Of a stretch of 64,000 nucleotides of DNA, positions 48,883-62,500 are shown piece after piece; positions within the stretch are counted from its first letter, which is position 1; each line of letters starts with the position of its first letter. The stretch is taken from the NCBI GenBank assembly GCA_003260075.1, contig QLIY01000021.1, forward strand, positions 4,839-68,838, given 5' to 3'. The DNA comes from Phallusia mammillata. Taxonomy: Eukaryota > Chordata > Ascidiacea > Phlebobranchia > Ascidiidae. The translations under genes were made by a program, and so were the position numbers. Under the pieces are notes generated by a model. It did not search any database. It had not been told where the DNA came from and saw only the letters and a program-made list of their open reading frames with translations.

Positions 48883-50163
48883 ACCAGTTTTTCTCAAACT
48901 GTGTGAGAAATTGTAAAGTGTGCCGTGAATGATTCGCTATGCAAACAAGTGCACACTTTAACTGGTGTTTTATGACTTTACGACGAAATACTGGTGTGCA
49001 TGACAACGTTTCAAAGCTCATATTTTAGTTATTGTTACTAAAAACCATCCTTACCACCACAAAAAAGTTGAAAATAAACATTCTTAAGTTTGCAAAAGGA
49101 AAAAAAATCTAAAACGAATATACCATGTAAAATTTCGATTTTTTTAAACGAAACAGCATGATTTGGGGAATTTTTGCTAAGCATCGATGTTTGCAAGCAA
49201 TTGATTATGCATACCAATGTATGTCTATCGTTATAAAACAATATCTTTCTTTTCTTTATACGTAAACCAGGTGTGCATTGTATATCAAGCCCACGGTTTG
49301 TTGTTATAGTTTCCTGACATCAAGGTCGAAGAGGGGGGCAGGGGTGCACGACCTACGGCCGTGAACATATTAGTTAAATTACATGTAGTGATGATTTCGG
49401 AAAAAAAAACCTTTGTTATATGTTTCACTAGTAAACTGGTCTTTGTTAAAAGCTTTGCTCAATGGGGGGGGGGCCTTTGTTAAACTTATATGTTTCACTA
49501 GTAAACTGGTCTTTGTTAAAAGCTTTGCTCAATGTACGGATAATGTAAAAAAATAATCATTAATGCACCAGTAAATGGGGTATTGAGATAAATCCTATTT
49601 CTTTACATCAGTAATTTACGAAAAAAAATCATGAAGAAACTAGGACGCAGTTGGTGATATTAGAATGTTGTGCAATCCTGATTTTATGGGATATTGTTGA
49701 ACAATTTTAGTGATCACGCAACTCATTGAAAGACATGGAATAGTTTTCAAATGTTTAATAGCAAAGAACAATCAGATGAACGAAATCAGAAAGTATGTTT
49801 TTCATTGTTTTGCGCAGAAAAAGACATGTATTACGATAGTTCCAAAAATTAAAAGTTTTCACAGCAAACTTAACAACTGATAATGACAAATTCCTATTTT
49901 TCACCAACATGCCAGTCGTGTTCAACATTTTGAGTGATACCGATCACAAATTACTCCGTCACATTCCAAGTGCTGCAAAGTAATAATATTGAACATTTTA
50001 ACAGTTTGATGACAACATGTAATTTGTACATAGTTCTGTGTCTCTCTTCTAACCCATCACTAAAGTCACAATTTTATGTTTTTGACAACTTGCTGACTAA
50101 ACTAGGTTTTTGGACTTAGAAAGCAACTTAAAGCAATCAAGTAATGCGCTTTAACATTCTAGG

Positions 50164-50345
50164 TCAGTGGTTCCCAGCCAGGGAGGAATTGCAAAGCTTA
50201 AGGACAGAAATTTGCTTCATTTTGTGGATTGTAAAAAGAAACTTGCTCTGGGTATATGACCTGTGAAGTTAATTAAAGTCCCGAATTTTAAGATGTTGTA
50301 TGGTTTTGCATCTACTATCGGAGGAATTAAAATGTTTTGAATTGT
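50164..50345. mobile_element. hAT-like repeat, 'cagtggttcccagcc' family
   Basis: Begins CAGTGGTTCCCAGCCAGGGA and is related in order to 56689-56871. Right end and target duplication are unclear. Confidence 0.4.
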
Positions 50346-50469
50346 TAACGGAGGAATTCTTATAAAAAGGGCTTTAAAGCACTGCTCTGGACTCAAAAAT
50401 ATATTCAAGTGTGCTTAAAAGATTAAAGATACACCGTTTTAAAGCTGGGATCAGATATGAATCATTTTG

Positions 50470-50560
50470 AGGCAAGTCATAGACTGTAGTAAAGTCCAAC
50501 CTGCGACGGGATGCGAACCACGACGACAGCAGCCTAACCGTTGTTGGCACAAACACCGTT
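50470..50560 (-). mobile_element. Possible tRNA-derived SINE fragment
   Basis: On the minus strand 'gttaggctgctg' precedes a B-box-like 'gtggttcgcatccc' by about 15 bases. Too short and irregular for a tRNA. Confidence 0.3.
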
Positions 50561-50642
50561 ATAAAGGATAATTTAAAGTTCAAAACCAAGAAAGTTTCTT
50601 CAGCTTAATTTTCGCAAATCGTGACAAAAGTTGTAGACTTAC

Positions 50643-51661
50643 AAGAACCATGCCACCGTCCTGAAAGATCCAATCCAAAGTCGCCTCTCTCTTTCCATTA
50701 TCCCACTTTTGCACCTGATGCAACTTGTTTGGTCCGTCCCAGTTAATAGTGGTCTGTGATTGACCAGGTTTAAAAGTTATTAGTCATATATTGTATCTTG
50801 CTCAGATAGAAAAAGTGATAAATATTTGTGGCAATGTGGCCGAATGGCGAGCCAATTACGACAGCCGACGTGGAATTTTTTTGGAAAAAACCGTGTAATT
50901 AGTTAGATAATTTAAATACATTTGAGAACTGTGACTGCAGTTGGTAAAGAAATTGATAGACTAATATGTGAAGAAGAGAGCAAAAAGCACCCAAGCAAAT
51001 TGATAATCACATGAGTAAAACGACCGGGGGGGGGGCGTGGAATTTTTTTGGAAAAACCCGTGTAACTAGTTACATAATTTAGATACATTTGAGAACTGTG
51101 ACTGCAGTTGGTAAAGAAATTGATAGACGAATATTTGAAGAAGACGGAGCAAAAAGCACCCAAGCAAATTGATAATCACATGAGTAAAACGACCCATACT
51201 GCAAGGTCATAAGACTGCATGTCATTTGCTAGCCAAAGTAAATGACAAACAGTCGATTGTTGGGCTTGTATGAACTATTTGTAGCGGTCACACGCCCTTA
51301 CAAGTTATAGCCAAATTTTACAGGGTAAAAGTACATAAAATTTCAAGACACCTTGCATGTACGACCATCCATGGTTGATTCGGTAATTTCCTCACCCACT
51401 GGAAACAACACATTTGCAGACTTAAACGTACTTTGTGTGTTAATACGTATTTTTCCGTTGCCCTCGTCCGAAATCTCCGATGTCGAATTTACAATTGCAC
51501 CCATTTTCCTCAGCGCGATATTTACACCTATAGCAGTGATGTAGTTTAGTTTTAAGACAGTAGAAATGTTTTGCAATTTTTCACTTACCCACTGCCTTCA
51601 TATACTCATCAAAATTTTCACTTTTTTCCAACTTCCATTTGGCGAGCAGTGGAGATGCCAT
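50643..51661 (-). CDS. Fatty-acid-binding protein (FABP/CRABP family), last exon not found
   Basis: Minus-strand exons 51661-51589 (73 bases), 51527-51352 (176) and 50753-50643 (111) join in frame. The 73 and 176 base sizes and junction positions match the classic four-exon FABP gene. Exon 1 encodes W-K-L-E-K-S-E-N-F-D-E-Y-M-K, the family signature. Exon 2 holds the 'GEEITESTMDGR' region and exon 3 the 'QKWDNGKR' region. The protein should be a cytosolic beta-barrel carrying a fatty acid or retinoid. The short fourth exon, which normally carries the R-x-Y ligand residues, was not identified downstream. 50910-51025 and 51035-51165 are near-copies around a G-run inside the intron. Confidence 0.85.
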
Positions 51662-52508
51662 GTTCAGCTGATACTTAATTTTAGTTTAATGTTCGTTCGA
51701 GCTGTCGCAAATAGAGCAATTTAAGGTAAATAGTAGAAAATATAGACGTCATTTTGCTACTAAATGAGACCACCGCCCATGTGAAATACCTTGCTTATGA
51801 GCGATATCATTTATAAACTAAAAAAACATATTTATGCATGTGACTTTATCACGTGATGCCATACTTGTTTTGTTACACCAAGGGTGTATAACTTTTTGCT
51901 ACTGCAATGTATAAAACCATTTAAATCCGTCTTGTGGCCCAGTGCTCTACAAAACGGTACAACTATTTGCACAAGTAGACAAACAACATATCTAAACATC
52001 AGACCGCTGAATTACACAACAAAACATTTGCAAAACTTTTCCACTAACCGCACTTGCAATAGCCACGCAACAAGTAACAACGTGGCAGGTTTGGCGTTGC
52101 GTAGTTAACAAGTCACAATCTTCAGCTGGCTTGGAACAGCGAACTTTGTTCCGCGACAACAACTTGTTAATATGTAAACACTTGCCTCACATCTCTGACC
52201 GTAATTTACAGTGATTGAGCTAGCCGGTTTGGTAAGTACAAATATTGGCTTAGCAGCGCAGTTGACAGACGTTTGGTGCCATTTAAAACAGTCAGCAATG
52301 CCTTGTTTAAAAACTAATGAAAACTTGGAAGGTCATGAACATGGCATTGCATAAATCACGGATCGTTATCAGTTTTTGTGGTCGTAAAACCAAGTTCTCG
52401 TGTTATCAAAGCATTTTTAATGTTTTAACCGTAGAGTAATGTCTTCTCCCCACGTTATGTAACTGTAAGTACTTCACAAGTGTTCTACAATCATCACATA
52501 AAATTATT
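51662..52508. other. Upstream region of the FABP gene, no gene seen
   Basis: Divergent intergenic DNA. 51935-51990 is an inverted copy of a repeat near 40010-40060 and 41310-41365. Confidence 0.45.
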
Positions 52509-52516
52509 ATCTACAG

Positions 52517-53025
52517 CAGTGCTCTTCAACCGGTGTGGACGGTGCACCAGTACGAAAAGGTATACAAGGGTACATCACAAACTTTTAAGGGGGGGGGGTA
52601 TAAAATCATTATCTACAGCAGTGCTCTTCAACCGGTGTGCACGGTGCACCAGTACGAAAGGTATACAAGGGTGCATCACAAACTTTTAATGAACCATTAA
52701 TATTTGACTTTCAAGGTATTAGAAAAAAGATGTAGGTTTCAACTTATGTATAGCCCAGGTAAACTTTTTCAATGGTTTATCCCCGTGTCTAGTTTGATAG
52801 AGTCTGTGTTACATTCGGGTGATGTTAGGATATCGAGTGTTGGTTTTTTCGCCGTTGTTTCATAGAAAATCGCGAACATATGCTTGGAGTTGATTGGCAA
52901 GATGATATGCATAACAATTTTTCATATCGCTTTTTTCTCAGTTTACCTTTTAAGTAAACAGGGTGCATGAGTTCGTCACAACAACTTTAAGGGTTCACCA
53001 CACCAAAAAAGTTTGAAGAACACTG
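52517..53025. mobile_element. Non-autonomous hAT element with internal allelic duplication
   Basis: Ends CAGTGCTCTTCAACC and TTTGAAGAACACTG. The octamer atctacag flanks the left end (52509-52516), recurs before the repeated left end (52611-52618), and follows the right end (53026-53033). A G-run at 52589 separates two copies of the left portion. The complete element is 52619-53025, 407 bases. Confidence 0.75.
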
Positions 53026-53499
53026 ATCTACAGTGCCCCAGATACCAACCTGGAAATTAAACGTCCAATACTGGTACAAAACAGAAAAAAATGGAAAGCT
53101 AAACTCACTGAGTGTTGAACCATTTTATGCAAACGTTACATTCTAAACGTTGATACCATTCGGTTTAGGACCTTTTTACATAACATACTTGTACCTATTT
53201 TGCACCAAATTGTCATCACAAAAATGTACACCATCCGCCACAGCTGTTTCGTCATTAAATGATCGTTTGTAAGACGTCCAGACACAGACGAAACACAAAC
53301 AATAATAACATTATTTGCCAATACAAAGTCCAACGAGCCCTGTTTGTAAGATAAGCTTATTCGGGTCGCAAATAGATTAAAGTCCATCACAAAAGCGATT
53401 GTATTGAAAAGGAGGCTAAGATGTAAGGTGTATTTTTGTTGAAATAGCGTTTGATTATGCGATTGTAAAGGCAGAAAAAGTGACTAACACCGTCAGACT

Positions 53500-53508
53500 T
53501 ATAAAAAG
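53500..53508 (+). promoter_or_regulatory. TATA box of the A-T-R gene
   Basis: TATAAAAAG lies 83 bases before the predicted ATG at 53591, a sensible spacing for transcription start plus a short leader. Confidence 0.5.
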
Positions 53509-53590
53509 GCCGACTGTTAACGCAAAATATATTCCTATCAGAAAACGAGCTTCAGTATTTAGGGTGATCTTTGAGATAAGCTTGTTTCAA

Positions 53591-56500
53591 ATGAACAAAA
53601 TGAATGGGGAATTATCCGCAGATGACGAGATGAAGAGGTAAATAAAACTTAGATTGATTTTACTTATTTTTCGGCCTTATGCTAATGCTTTACTTTTCGT
53701 CGCTGCATTTATGTACATTGTTATGTGGTCGTAGGGCTGTGTTAGGTTCACCTAGTCCTATAGTTACTTCATAAACAAGGGTTTTGGCCGTACGTAATAC
53801 CAACAAACGTTGTGTTTTACGCATCATAGACCAGCCTGCTCCGGAAATGTAATTTACATTCAAATATGAATCAGCAGATATGGACGCGTTACTGTGAAGA
53901 ATTTCTGCTGTCCTTTATAATCATGAACATTTTACTGTTTTCGGAGCTGATTGCCTTGGGTAGTACTGTAAAGTCGCCATTTAATTTTTTAAACGCATAT
54001 AATATGCATTTTCACAAATGCCTTATAAATTTGGGCCTACCAACGAAATAATTAATAACAATTAAGCGTAAAATAACCCTAACATGAACTTGGAGCAAAA
54101 ACCAATCTCATGTCTATAACGTTGAATCAACAGATACGAAGAGAATGGTTGCTGGGGGGGGGGCTTTTTAAACACACACATATATATATATATACATTTT
54201 CACAAATACCGTATAAATTTGGGCCTTCCAACGAAATAGTTGATAAGTATTAAGCGTAAAATAACCCTAACATGAACTTCGAGCAAAAACCATTCTCATG
54301 TCTATAACGTTGAATCAACAGATACGAAGAGAATGGTTGCTTACATGAGATGTTTGAACGTCAAGTTCATAAAACGCCAAATTCCAAAGCAGTAGTCGAC
54401 GATTTGGGAAGAGAATTGACTTACGCGCAGTTAAACAAGGCAGCAGACACTCTCGCCGATCATTTAATCCTGTGCGGTGTGGTGCGAGACTCTTCTGTGG
54501 GAATTTACATGGAGAGGTGCATGGAGTACGTGATAGCATATATTGCGATTTTGAAAGCAGGTACATTAGATATGTTTCTTATTATTTGATACCCACTATT
54601 TCGTATGGTTACTAGTCCCTTGCACTTATTTATGTCGCTTGCTTATTGGTACAATTAAATAGTTAACCTTGTCGTCAAGGTGGCGAGAGGTTATCGCAAT
54701 AGCGTTCACAAGGATGTGGGTTCTAATCCCGTCTCACTCTCTTGTGTTTGATGTCCTAAACTACTTCTAAAAAATCAAATAAAAAAATATGATTCAACGT
54801 ACTAAAACAAACAGCTTAATGGCGGGCTCATTGTGAGCATAGCGCATTTAGGCGTTGCTAACCCACCAAAAACAAAATGCAACAAGCAGGGGGGGGGGTT
54901 TATTTGATACCCACTATTTCGTATGGTTACTAGTCCATTGCACTTATTTATGTCGCTTGCTCATTGGTACAATTAAATAGTTAAACTTGGCGTCAAGGTG
55001 GCGTCTTGACGCAATAGAGTTCACAAGGTTGTAGGTTCTACTCCTGTCTCACCCTTGTATGTTTGATGTCCTAAACCAGTTCTAAAAAATCAAATAAAAA
55101 TATGATTCAACGTACTGAAACAAACAGCTTAATGGCGGGCTCATTATGAGCATAGCGCGGGGGGGGGGCACCAAAAACAAAATGCAACAAGCAAACAAAA
55201 CTAACCCCGATTGAATTTGTATATGGTTTCATGGTTCGTGAAACAATAATACCGACTGCATTCTTAACTCAAGGGGGTTCTTATATAAAACGATCAAGTC
55301 AATAAATGCTAATTAAGTTGCAGACAATGCGCACCGGTTGGTCGTTTAAGGTTTTCATTCGTGTAGCTGGTGACAGGATAGGTCATATCATAGGCCAAGA
55401 GTAACTGCCATTTCCTATGGGGGGGGGGAACTAACCCTAATTGCATTTGTATATGGTTTCATGGTTCGTGAAAACGGTAATACCGACTACATTCTTAACT
55501 CAAGAGGGTTCCTATACAAAACCATCAAGCCAATAAATGCTAATTAATCTGCCGACAGTACACATTTTAGGGTTTCATTAGTGTAGCTGATGACAGGATA
55601 GGTCATATCATAGGCCAAGAGTAACTGCCATTTCCTATATTTCCTCTGTAGGTGGAGCATATATACCACTTGACGTTTCCTACCCTGATGGCTTGTTAGA
55701 AGATATTTTTACCGATGCCAAACCAGTATGTGTGGTTACTAACGACACAATGCTACCGAAATTGAAAGGTAAATATTAGCAAGGCCCACAATACAAATCT
55801 CTAGACGACGCAGTTTGCTGCAATCATAGTAGAACACGGCACAACTGTTTTTCGACTTCCCACATTTAATTTTTTGTAACAGACAAAAATCAGCCACTGG
55901 TGGTTCTAAATGATGGTTGGGAAGAAAGATTGGAAGAAACAAACAAGAAAGCTAAAAATGAGGGAAAGGATGTTACAAGGCGAAAGGTGGAGTTGGACGA
56001 TCTTGCCTACATTGTATATTCATCGGGCACTACTGGAAAGCCTAAAGGTACGAAGAAAACATTCATAAGACGTGCATTACCCTGAACATCAAACTAATGT
56101 TGCAAAATATTATGCTTAAAGTACAAAATAGATGCACAAAAGTAACACCTGATAGTAGCTTTAGGCTTGCAACAAAATCTGGTTTAACATTAAATTTTCT
56201 CAGTTAAAATGTGCATTAAGACACGAACTTATTAATTGAGGTTCTTGCGGCGCCCTTTTCCAGGGATTATGTGTCCTCACAGAGGAGCAGTGTTCTCGTA
56301 TGCGTGGAGACATTTAGTTACACCTTTCCAGGAAGGCGACAGAGTTGGCTGCAACGTCTTCTTTGTCTGGGAACTTCTTAGACCTTTGCTGAAGGTGCGT
56401 CTTTGATCTCATGAACTTAGTTAGGTTACTACTTAATACAGTCACAAATAAATCAATCAGGGGAATAAATAATGGGTGAATGAAAACAGTGTTGTATTAA

Positions 56501-59500
56501 TAAATGTTGTTGCACAAATTGCTTAGTGTAATAAGCGAAACTCAAATGGGGTAACCAGTCAATAAAAGTACTCTTTTTAAATCAGTGCATTTAGTAATGC
56601 ATAATGAATTGCAGAATGTAAGTATAGTCTGTTTCTTTAAAAACATGACATAAGCCAGTTCAATACTTTATTGCTTAGATTTAAACCTTGTGGTTACCAA
56701 CCAGTGAGGAATTCCCAAGGGACTTTAGGGTAGGAATTTCCTTTAATTTGTACATGTGGTTTGTAAATATACACTTATAACCTATAAAGTGGATAAAACA
56801 CCCAATTTTCAAAGATTGTGTGGTTTAGCATGTGTAGTTTCGTAGAAAAGAGTTGGGCACCACTGTTTTCAGCGGTGCCAAGTCGAAATAAAGTAAACCT
56901 AGCAGAGAAATAGTATAGTAGGGTAGAACAGAAAGGGGTCCACATTAACCACATGCATTTTGCAGTTATGTACTTGGGATTTTCAAACGTAACTGAACAC
57001 TTTTCCTTTTTAGGGTTATCCTTTGTACGTTATTCCTGACACCAGCATATACGATCCGCTGCTTTTGGCGAAATTCATTAAACGCAACTCCATAACTCGA
57101 ATGCTCTTCACTCCTTCTCTACTTGAAACGGTCATTGATGCACCGGGAATTAACATGGAAGATTTCTCCTCAATGAGGCAAGATGTTAAGATTTAACAAA
57201 AGAGTTTTCAAAACACTGAAATAGCCTATCCACTGTGATAAGATTTCCAATTCTTAGCAACCTTTTTATAATTTACATATCTGATTATGTTGCGTTGTGA
57301 TTGGAATTATTTTCTGAAAATGTATATATATTAGCGAGACTGAGTTTTGTCGTTAGTATTATCAGCATCTAGTTCTGAAGAGTCGAAAAATTGGGAGTTC
57401 AGGCGCAAACTCATTGAATATCGCTACATCCTTTAACTACGTCAATAATTCTTTCAGGCTGATATGGTTTTGTGGTGAGGTTGTCACAACGTCTTTGCTC
57501 GACCGATGTTTCGCCAAATTGCCATCGGTGAAGTTTTTCAACCTTTACAGCATCTCAGGTAGGTTTTCAAAGACGTGAGAAACACAAATTACACTACTAC
57601 CTATCAACTTGATTGGTTTCCTTTATCCCTCTTGCAATTGAAACAGAAGTATGTAACATAATTGTGCAACACTTTCCTTTAAAGCAGTGGTTCTCAAACT
57701 GTGGTACGCGTAGCACTATACTGGTACGCCGAAGCTTTTCTGGTGGTACTCAAATAGCTTTCTGTGGTACACAATTTAAGACAGATACAAAATGGTAACT
57801 CAACTGACTCAGCTGATCAGCCCTGGTGTGGGCGAAACTCGTGTTTTGGACAATTCTTTAAAATTGCTGACTTTGTTGGTTTTAGAAAGATGCTATAGTT
57901 TGGTCAAGAAAAATAGGCTATTACTTGGTCCACCCACTCACACAGGGTTTTGGCAGTACGCGATTCTTACAAGGTTGAGAACCACTGCTTTAAAGTAACC
58001 TCTTGGGCAGCTTGATTGACATGTCACCGACTGTATAATCAACATGTTTTTTTCGACTTAGAATGTCATGACGTGTCGGTTTGTGACCTTAACCTGTTTA
58101 ACCACGACAACCAAGAGACCAACGGCGCCACCAAACGACGAAAATTTGCTCCTGTGGGAAAAGTTTACTCAGGAGTCCATGTTGTGATTCTTGACGAAGA
58201 TGGAAGAGTTCAGCCAGTTGGAATGCCGGGAGAGGTTCGAACTATTATATGGATTTAGTTTAATCTAACCTTTTTGTCGAGTTTTTGGTCACATACTTGT
58301 TAAAACGCTTTGCAGGAGTTATTCCAATTGTGAAAATTATAGTTTTNACCAACGGCGCCACCAAACGACGAAAATTTGCTCCTGTGGGAAAAGTTTACTC
58401 AGGAGTCCATGTTGTGATTCTTGACGAAGATGGAAGAGTTCAGCCAGTTGGAATGCCGGGAGAGGTTCGAACTATTATATGGATTTAGTTTAATCTAACC
58501 TTTTTGTCGAGTTTTTGGTCACATACTTGTTAAAACGCTTTGCAGGAGTTATTCCAATTGTGAAAATTATAGTTTTGTCAAAAGTGCGAAACTGCTTTGG
58601 GACCGAAACAGAAAATATTACAAACATTTGAGTAAGATGATATGATGATAAGAATTGATACTTTTCCATGATACTAATTGATACTAGATTTAGAAGTAAA
58701 ACTATAGCTAGGAATCTTTTGTATTTCAGATTTTTGTTGGAGGGCCGACAATGGCGCGAGGATACTTAAATCGCCCTGAAATGAACAAGGCAAGATTCAT
58801 CAATCGACCTGAAGACGTAGATCCAAAAGTTGGAAACAAACTCTACAGGTTTGATCCGTGCTTTGCATTGTAGTAATCGGTGCTACATACATTATCGTTT
58901 ATTTGTTTCATGGGTTTCCCCTTTGCAGAACTGGGGATTGGGGTTTAATCCGGAGCGACAGAAACTTGGAGATTTGCGGCAGATGCGACTCAATGGTGAA
59001 AATAAGAGGATATAGTATTGAGATACAGGTAACACTTTAAATTTCAGCAAGAAAACCACTAAATCTGTCGCAGTATTTTTGACCCTGAATCGTCGCAGTT
59101 AATTTACTTGAAAGGAGATTTCATTGATAAGAAAATATTTACCCGGCAAAACTTAATAAGAAATAGATCCGCGCTATGAAACTTTAAAACAGCAACTCAC
59201 TGACTGAATGAAAATTGCCTTGTCATTTTGTAAGAATTGTCATTTGTAACATTCATCGATTGACTACTAAAAAAATAATTTTCTAACCACTTATCGATGT
59301 ATAACTTATTTGTTAGTTGAAGTTTTTTCCAAAACTATCTTTTCCACAGTGCATAGGAAAGCAGCATTGACTATAGTGCACTGCACTACGCGCATTTAGT
59401 GTTATTTACCCTATGAAGGCGACTTGTATACAGGACGTCAAAACGTCGGTGCAAACATACAGTTGCCAGAAGAGCTTTGTAAACTTGAAGCAGCTTCTGT

Positions 59501-62500
59501 GGTGTAATGTATACCTTGGTGTGGTAACAGGCGGTGGAAAGTGCATTGATGGAGCTTTCGTTGGTAAACGCCTGCGTGGTTCTGGCAGTCGGAGAGGAAG
59601 GTCAAGATAAACAACTGGTGGCATATCTTGTGCCAGAGGACGGAGCCACCAAAAAGATGGTCAGGGATTCACTAAAGTCTAAACTTCCGTTCTACATGAT
59701 TCCATCATACTTTGTGTTTCTAGCCAGGTATGTTCAGTACTTTATTGTCACCATAATTTCCAAGACTCAAAACACACTCTTTTCGCAATAACCGCCAACT
59801 TAAAACTTTAAAACGTTGATTGTACTTGTACTTGGACTGAACATTTACACTTTTAAGTTTTTGTTTTCGCTTTTTTTCGCCTCGACATGTGACGACCATC
59901 TGATAAATACGTTTTGTCGTCTCCATTCAAAATTAGCCAAAATATGCCTAGAAGAGAACTAAGAAAGGAATAATACAAGAGACCATTTTTTTGCGCAAAA
60001 AAGTAATTGTTTAGGCGCAAAGTTGATAAACAGAGTGAAACTAAGGGTTGGAGTTTTTTTTTTCGATTTATATGGGGACATTTTAAGTTTGTAAGGGTCA
60101 AAATATTATTATTTACATAAGAGTTTGAAAGTTTCACTTTAAAGGTTTTTGTATAAACTCATAAATGGCTGAATTTGTTTTTAGCATTCCTGTTCTTCCT
60201 GCATCTGGAAAACTTGACAAAAAAGCTCTCCCATCTATACAATCTCGTCGCGCATCCCAAACGCAACTATTCACACCTTCCTCAGCACTAGGTGGCGCAG
60301 ATGATCGCAGCAACCCTATTTCGGAGACAGAAGAGTTCCTCGAGGCAACTTGGAGAGATATCCTGCAACTTGAGTTTATAGATGTGCAAGAAAACTTTTT
60401 TGATCTTGGAGGGTAGGTGTAACGAGAGGGATTAAAGCAACAGTCAAACAGAAATCAAAAGAACAAAATTTCCGTCTTTTTTTAACACGCAAAACCTATA
60501 GCGTTGACATTTTTAATTATGAAGAAACAACAAAATAAATAAATTGTAAACAAAAAAACAGTTTTAGGAGGTTTCAGTTTCAAACTTGTTTTAGTCGTTC
60601 AATTGGGTGAAAACTTTATTCCTGCAGGCATTCACTTTTGGCCGCCCGCCTGCTTGGAAAGCTCAGAGAACGCTACCGTAGTGACGTCACAATGCAAGTG
60701 CTCTTCGCGAATCCGACCATTGTGGAGTTGGCAAAGTGGATTGATGCTGGAGAAAACGGCAATGAACAAAAGTAAGATACCAATTGAAGGCATTACACCC
60801 TGCTACCAACCTCAACATGTTTTTGCAATCTTGTCGAACGTAAGACTATCCACCACAAATGATGTTAAAAACAGGCGTTTTAGGGAAGCAGTGCCACACG
60901 AATGGTTTTATTATAGAAATGTTATGTAGTTTACTATGCTCTGTCTTTTCAAAGACGCTTTTCAAAGAATAAATATCGTGGACGAAGCCTGGCCAACAAA
61001 AACTGTATGAACGACCTCAAAACAAAAAACTGAAATTTTAACGTTATGTTTTTCACTCATGTAGCTCATTACTGTAGCACAATTTAAACAGAACCTTGAG
61101 TGTTTCCCAAAAACTTTTAAATATTCTTAACCTCTAAAATCGCATTTTCGTATTTGAATCAACAAAACAAACTGTAAAATACGTATATGTATTGTTTATA
61201 GGTCAGCTGCCATCCTGGACTTAAACTCGGAGGTAGTGACCCATGGCGTAGGTCACGTGAACCTGGATATACAACTAAGAGCATTCTGGCGATCTCTGAG
61301 ATTTGGCAAGTCGTGGAGAGCCAGAGTATTGCTAACGGGTTCCACAGGCTTTCTCGGAGCTTTTATATTACGAGAACTTCTTATGACCACCAAGGTAACC
61401 ATCATTTGTTTGTAGGCACAGGGTTTGAAAGTCAATTTTTCGGGCCTAATTTGACGAGTTGTAAGAGGAATTTTTGTTGGCTTAGGTTTAAATAAAACGG
61501 ATTTGATTCGGGCCTGACAGCACCACTCGGCTTCAATTGTACCACAATTCCAACAGCTTCTTGGGTTCATTTTGGTATCGGGCTTTAACTTTAGGGTTCG
61601 GGCCCTTATTTTGACTACGGTTAAACTTCACTGAATCCCATAAACAGTTCACTGGTTATAGAAATAAAATTTGGGAGGGTAGAACTATCGTTTTATGATG
61701 TAACCATTTTTTAGCGAACCTGTACTGGACTTTTTGTTATAAGGTTAAGGTATAATATGTAAACAGATAAGAAAAAAACAAAGTATCCTACACACTTTGA
61801 TCAAAAAGTGAAAGTGATTTAATCCATTAACGTTACCCTTGTGATAAGTCGCAGTGGCCTACACTTTGATAGAAAATTTGAAAAAAAAGGTTTTTAGGCC
61901 GAGGTATATTGCTTGGCAAGACGACTTCCGGACAAAACTCCAAAGGAAAGAATTCTACAAAACTTGGAATTTTACCAAATCTTCAAAACGGTCGTGAACG
62001 GAGACTTAGACCTTATGCAGGTAAACGGCGATAATTTAACATTTGTATGTTCGTGAATTGTCAGTAGTTAGAATGTTTTCCAAAGTCCAGTTTATAAAAT
62101 GTACCTTTGAAAACCTGCCTGCAGAAAACGCAACCAAATTGACGCGCAACCCGATGTCAGAAATCAGCCAAATTGGGCGGGAAAACCGCCACCCTGGCAA
62201 CGCTGCTTATAAATCGATTTTATTCTTTTAGCTCTTTGAAAAACGAGTTCATGCAATGACTGGTGATGTGGCGTTAGCTGAGCTTGGAATGTCAGAAGAA
62301 GATTACACATTTCTTTCTTACGAGGTAAGATTGTCAAATTTTAAAATCTTGACCCTAAAAGAATTAGTGAAAAATTGTTCGTTTTTTCAGATCGATTACG
62401 TTATCCACGCAGCAGCTTACGTCAATCTCGTCTACCCCTATGACGCACTAAAGGGTACCAATGTCAAGGGGACGCAAAATGTCTTGCTATTTGCACGGAC

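Larger units (their letters stand above)
48883..50642. other. Intergenic, no supported gene
   Basis: AT-rich. A short segment near 49415 is repeated after a G-run at 49465. A hAT-like repeat and a tRNA-derived fragment are listed separately. The missing last exon of the FABP gene should lie here but was not recognised. Confidence 0.5.

Noticed and set aside
50830..50880. tRNA gene beginning 'gtggccgaatggcgag'
   Set aside because: Resembles an A box only; no B box or acceptor stem follows.
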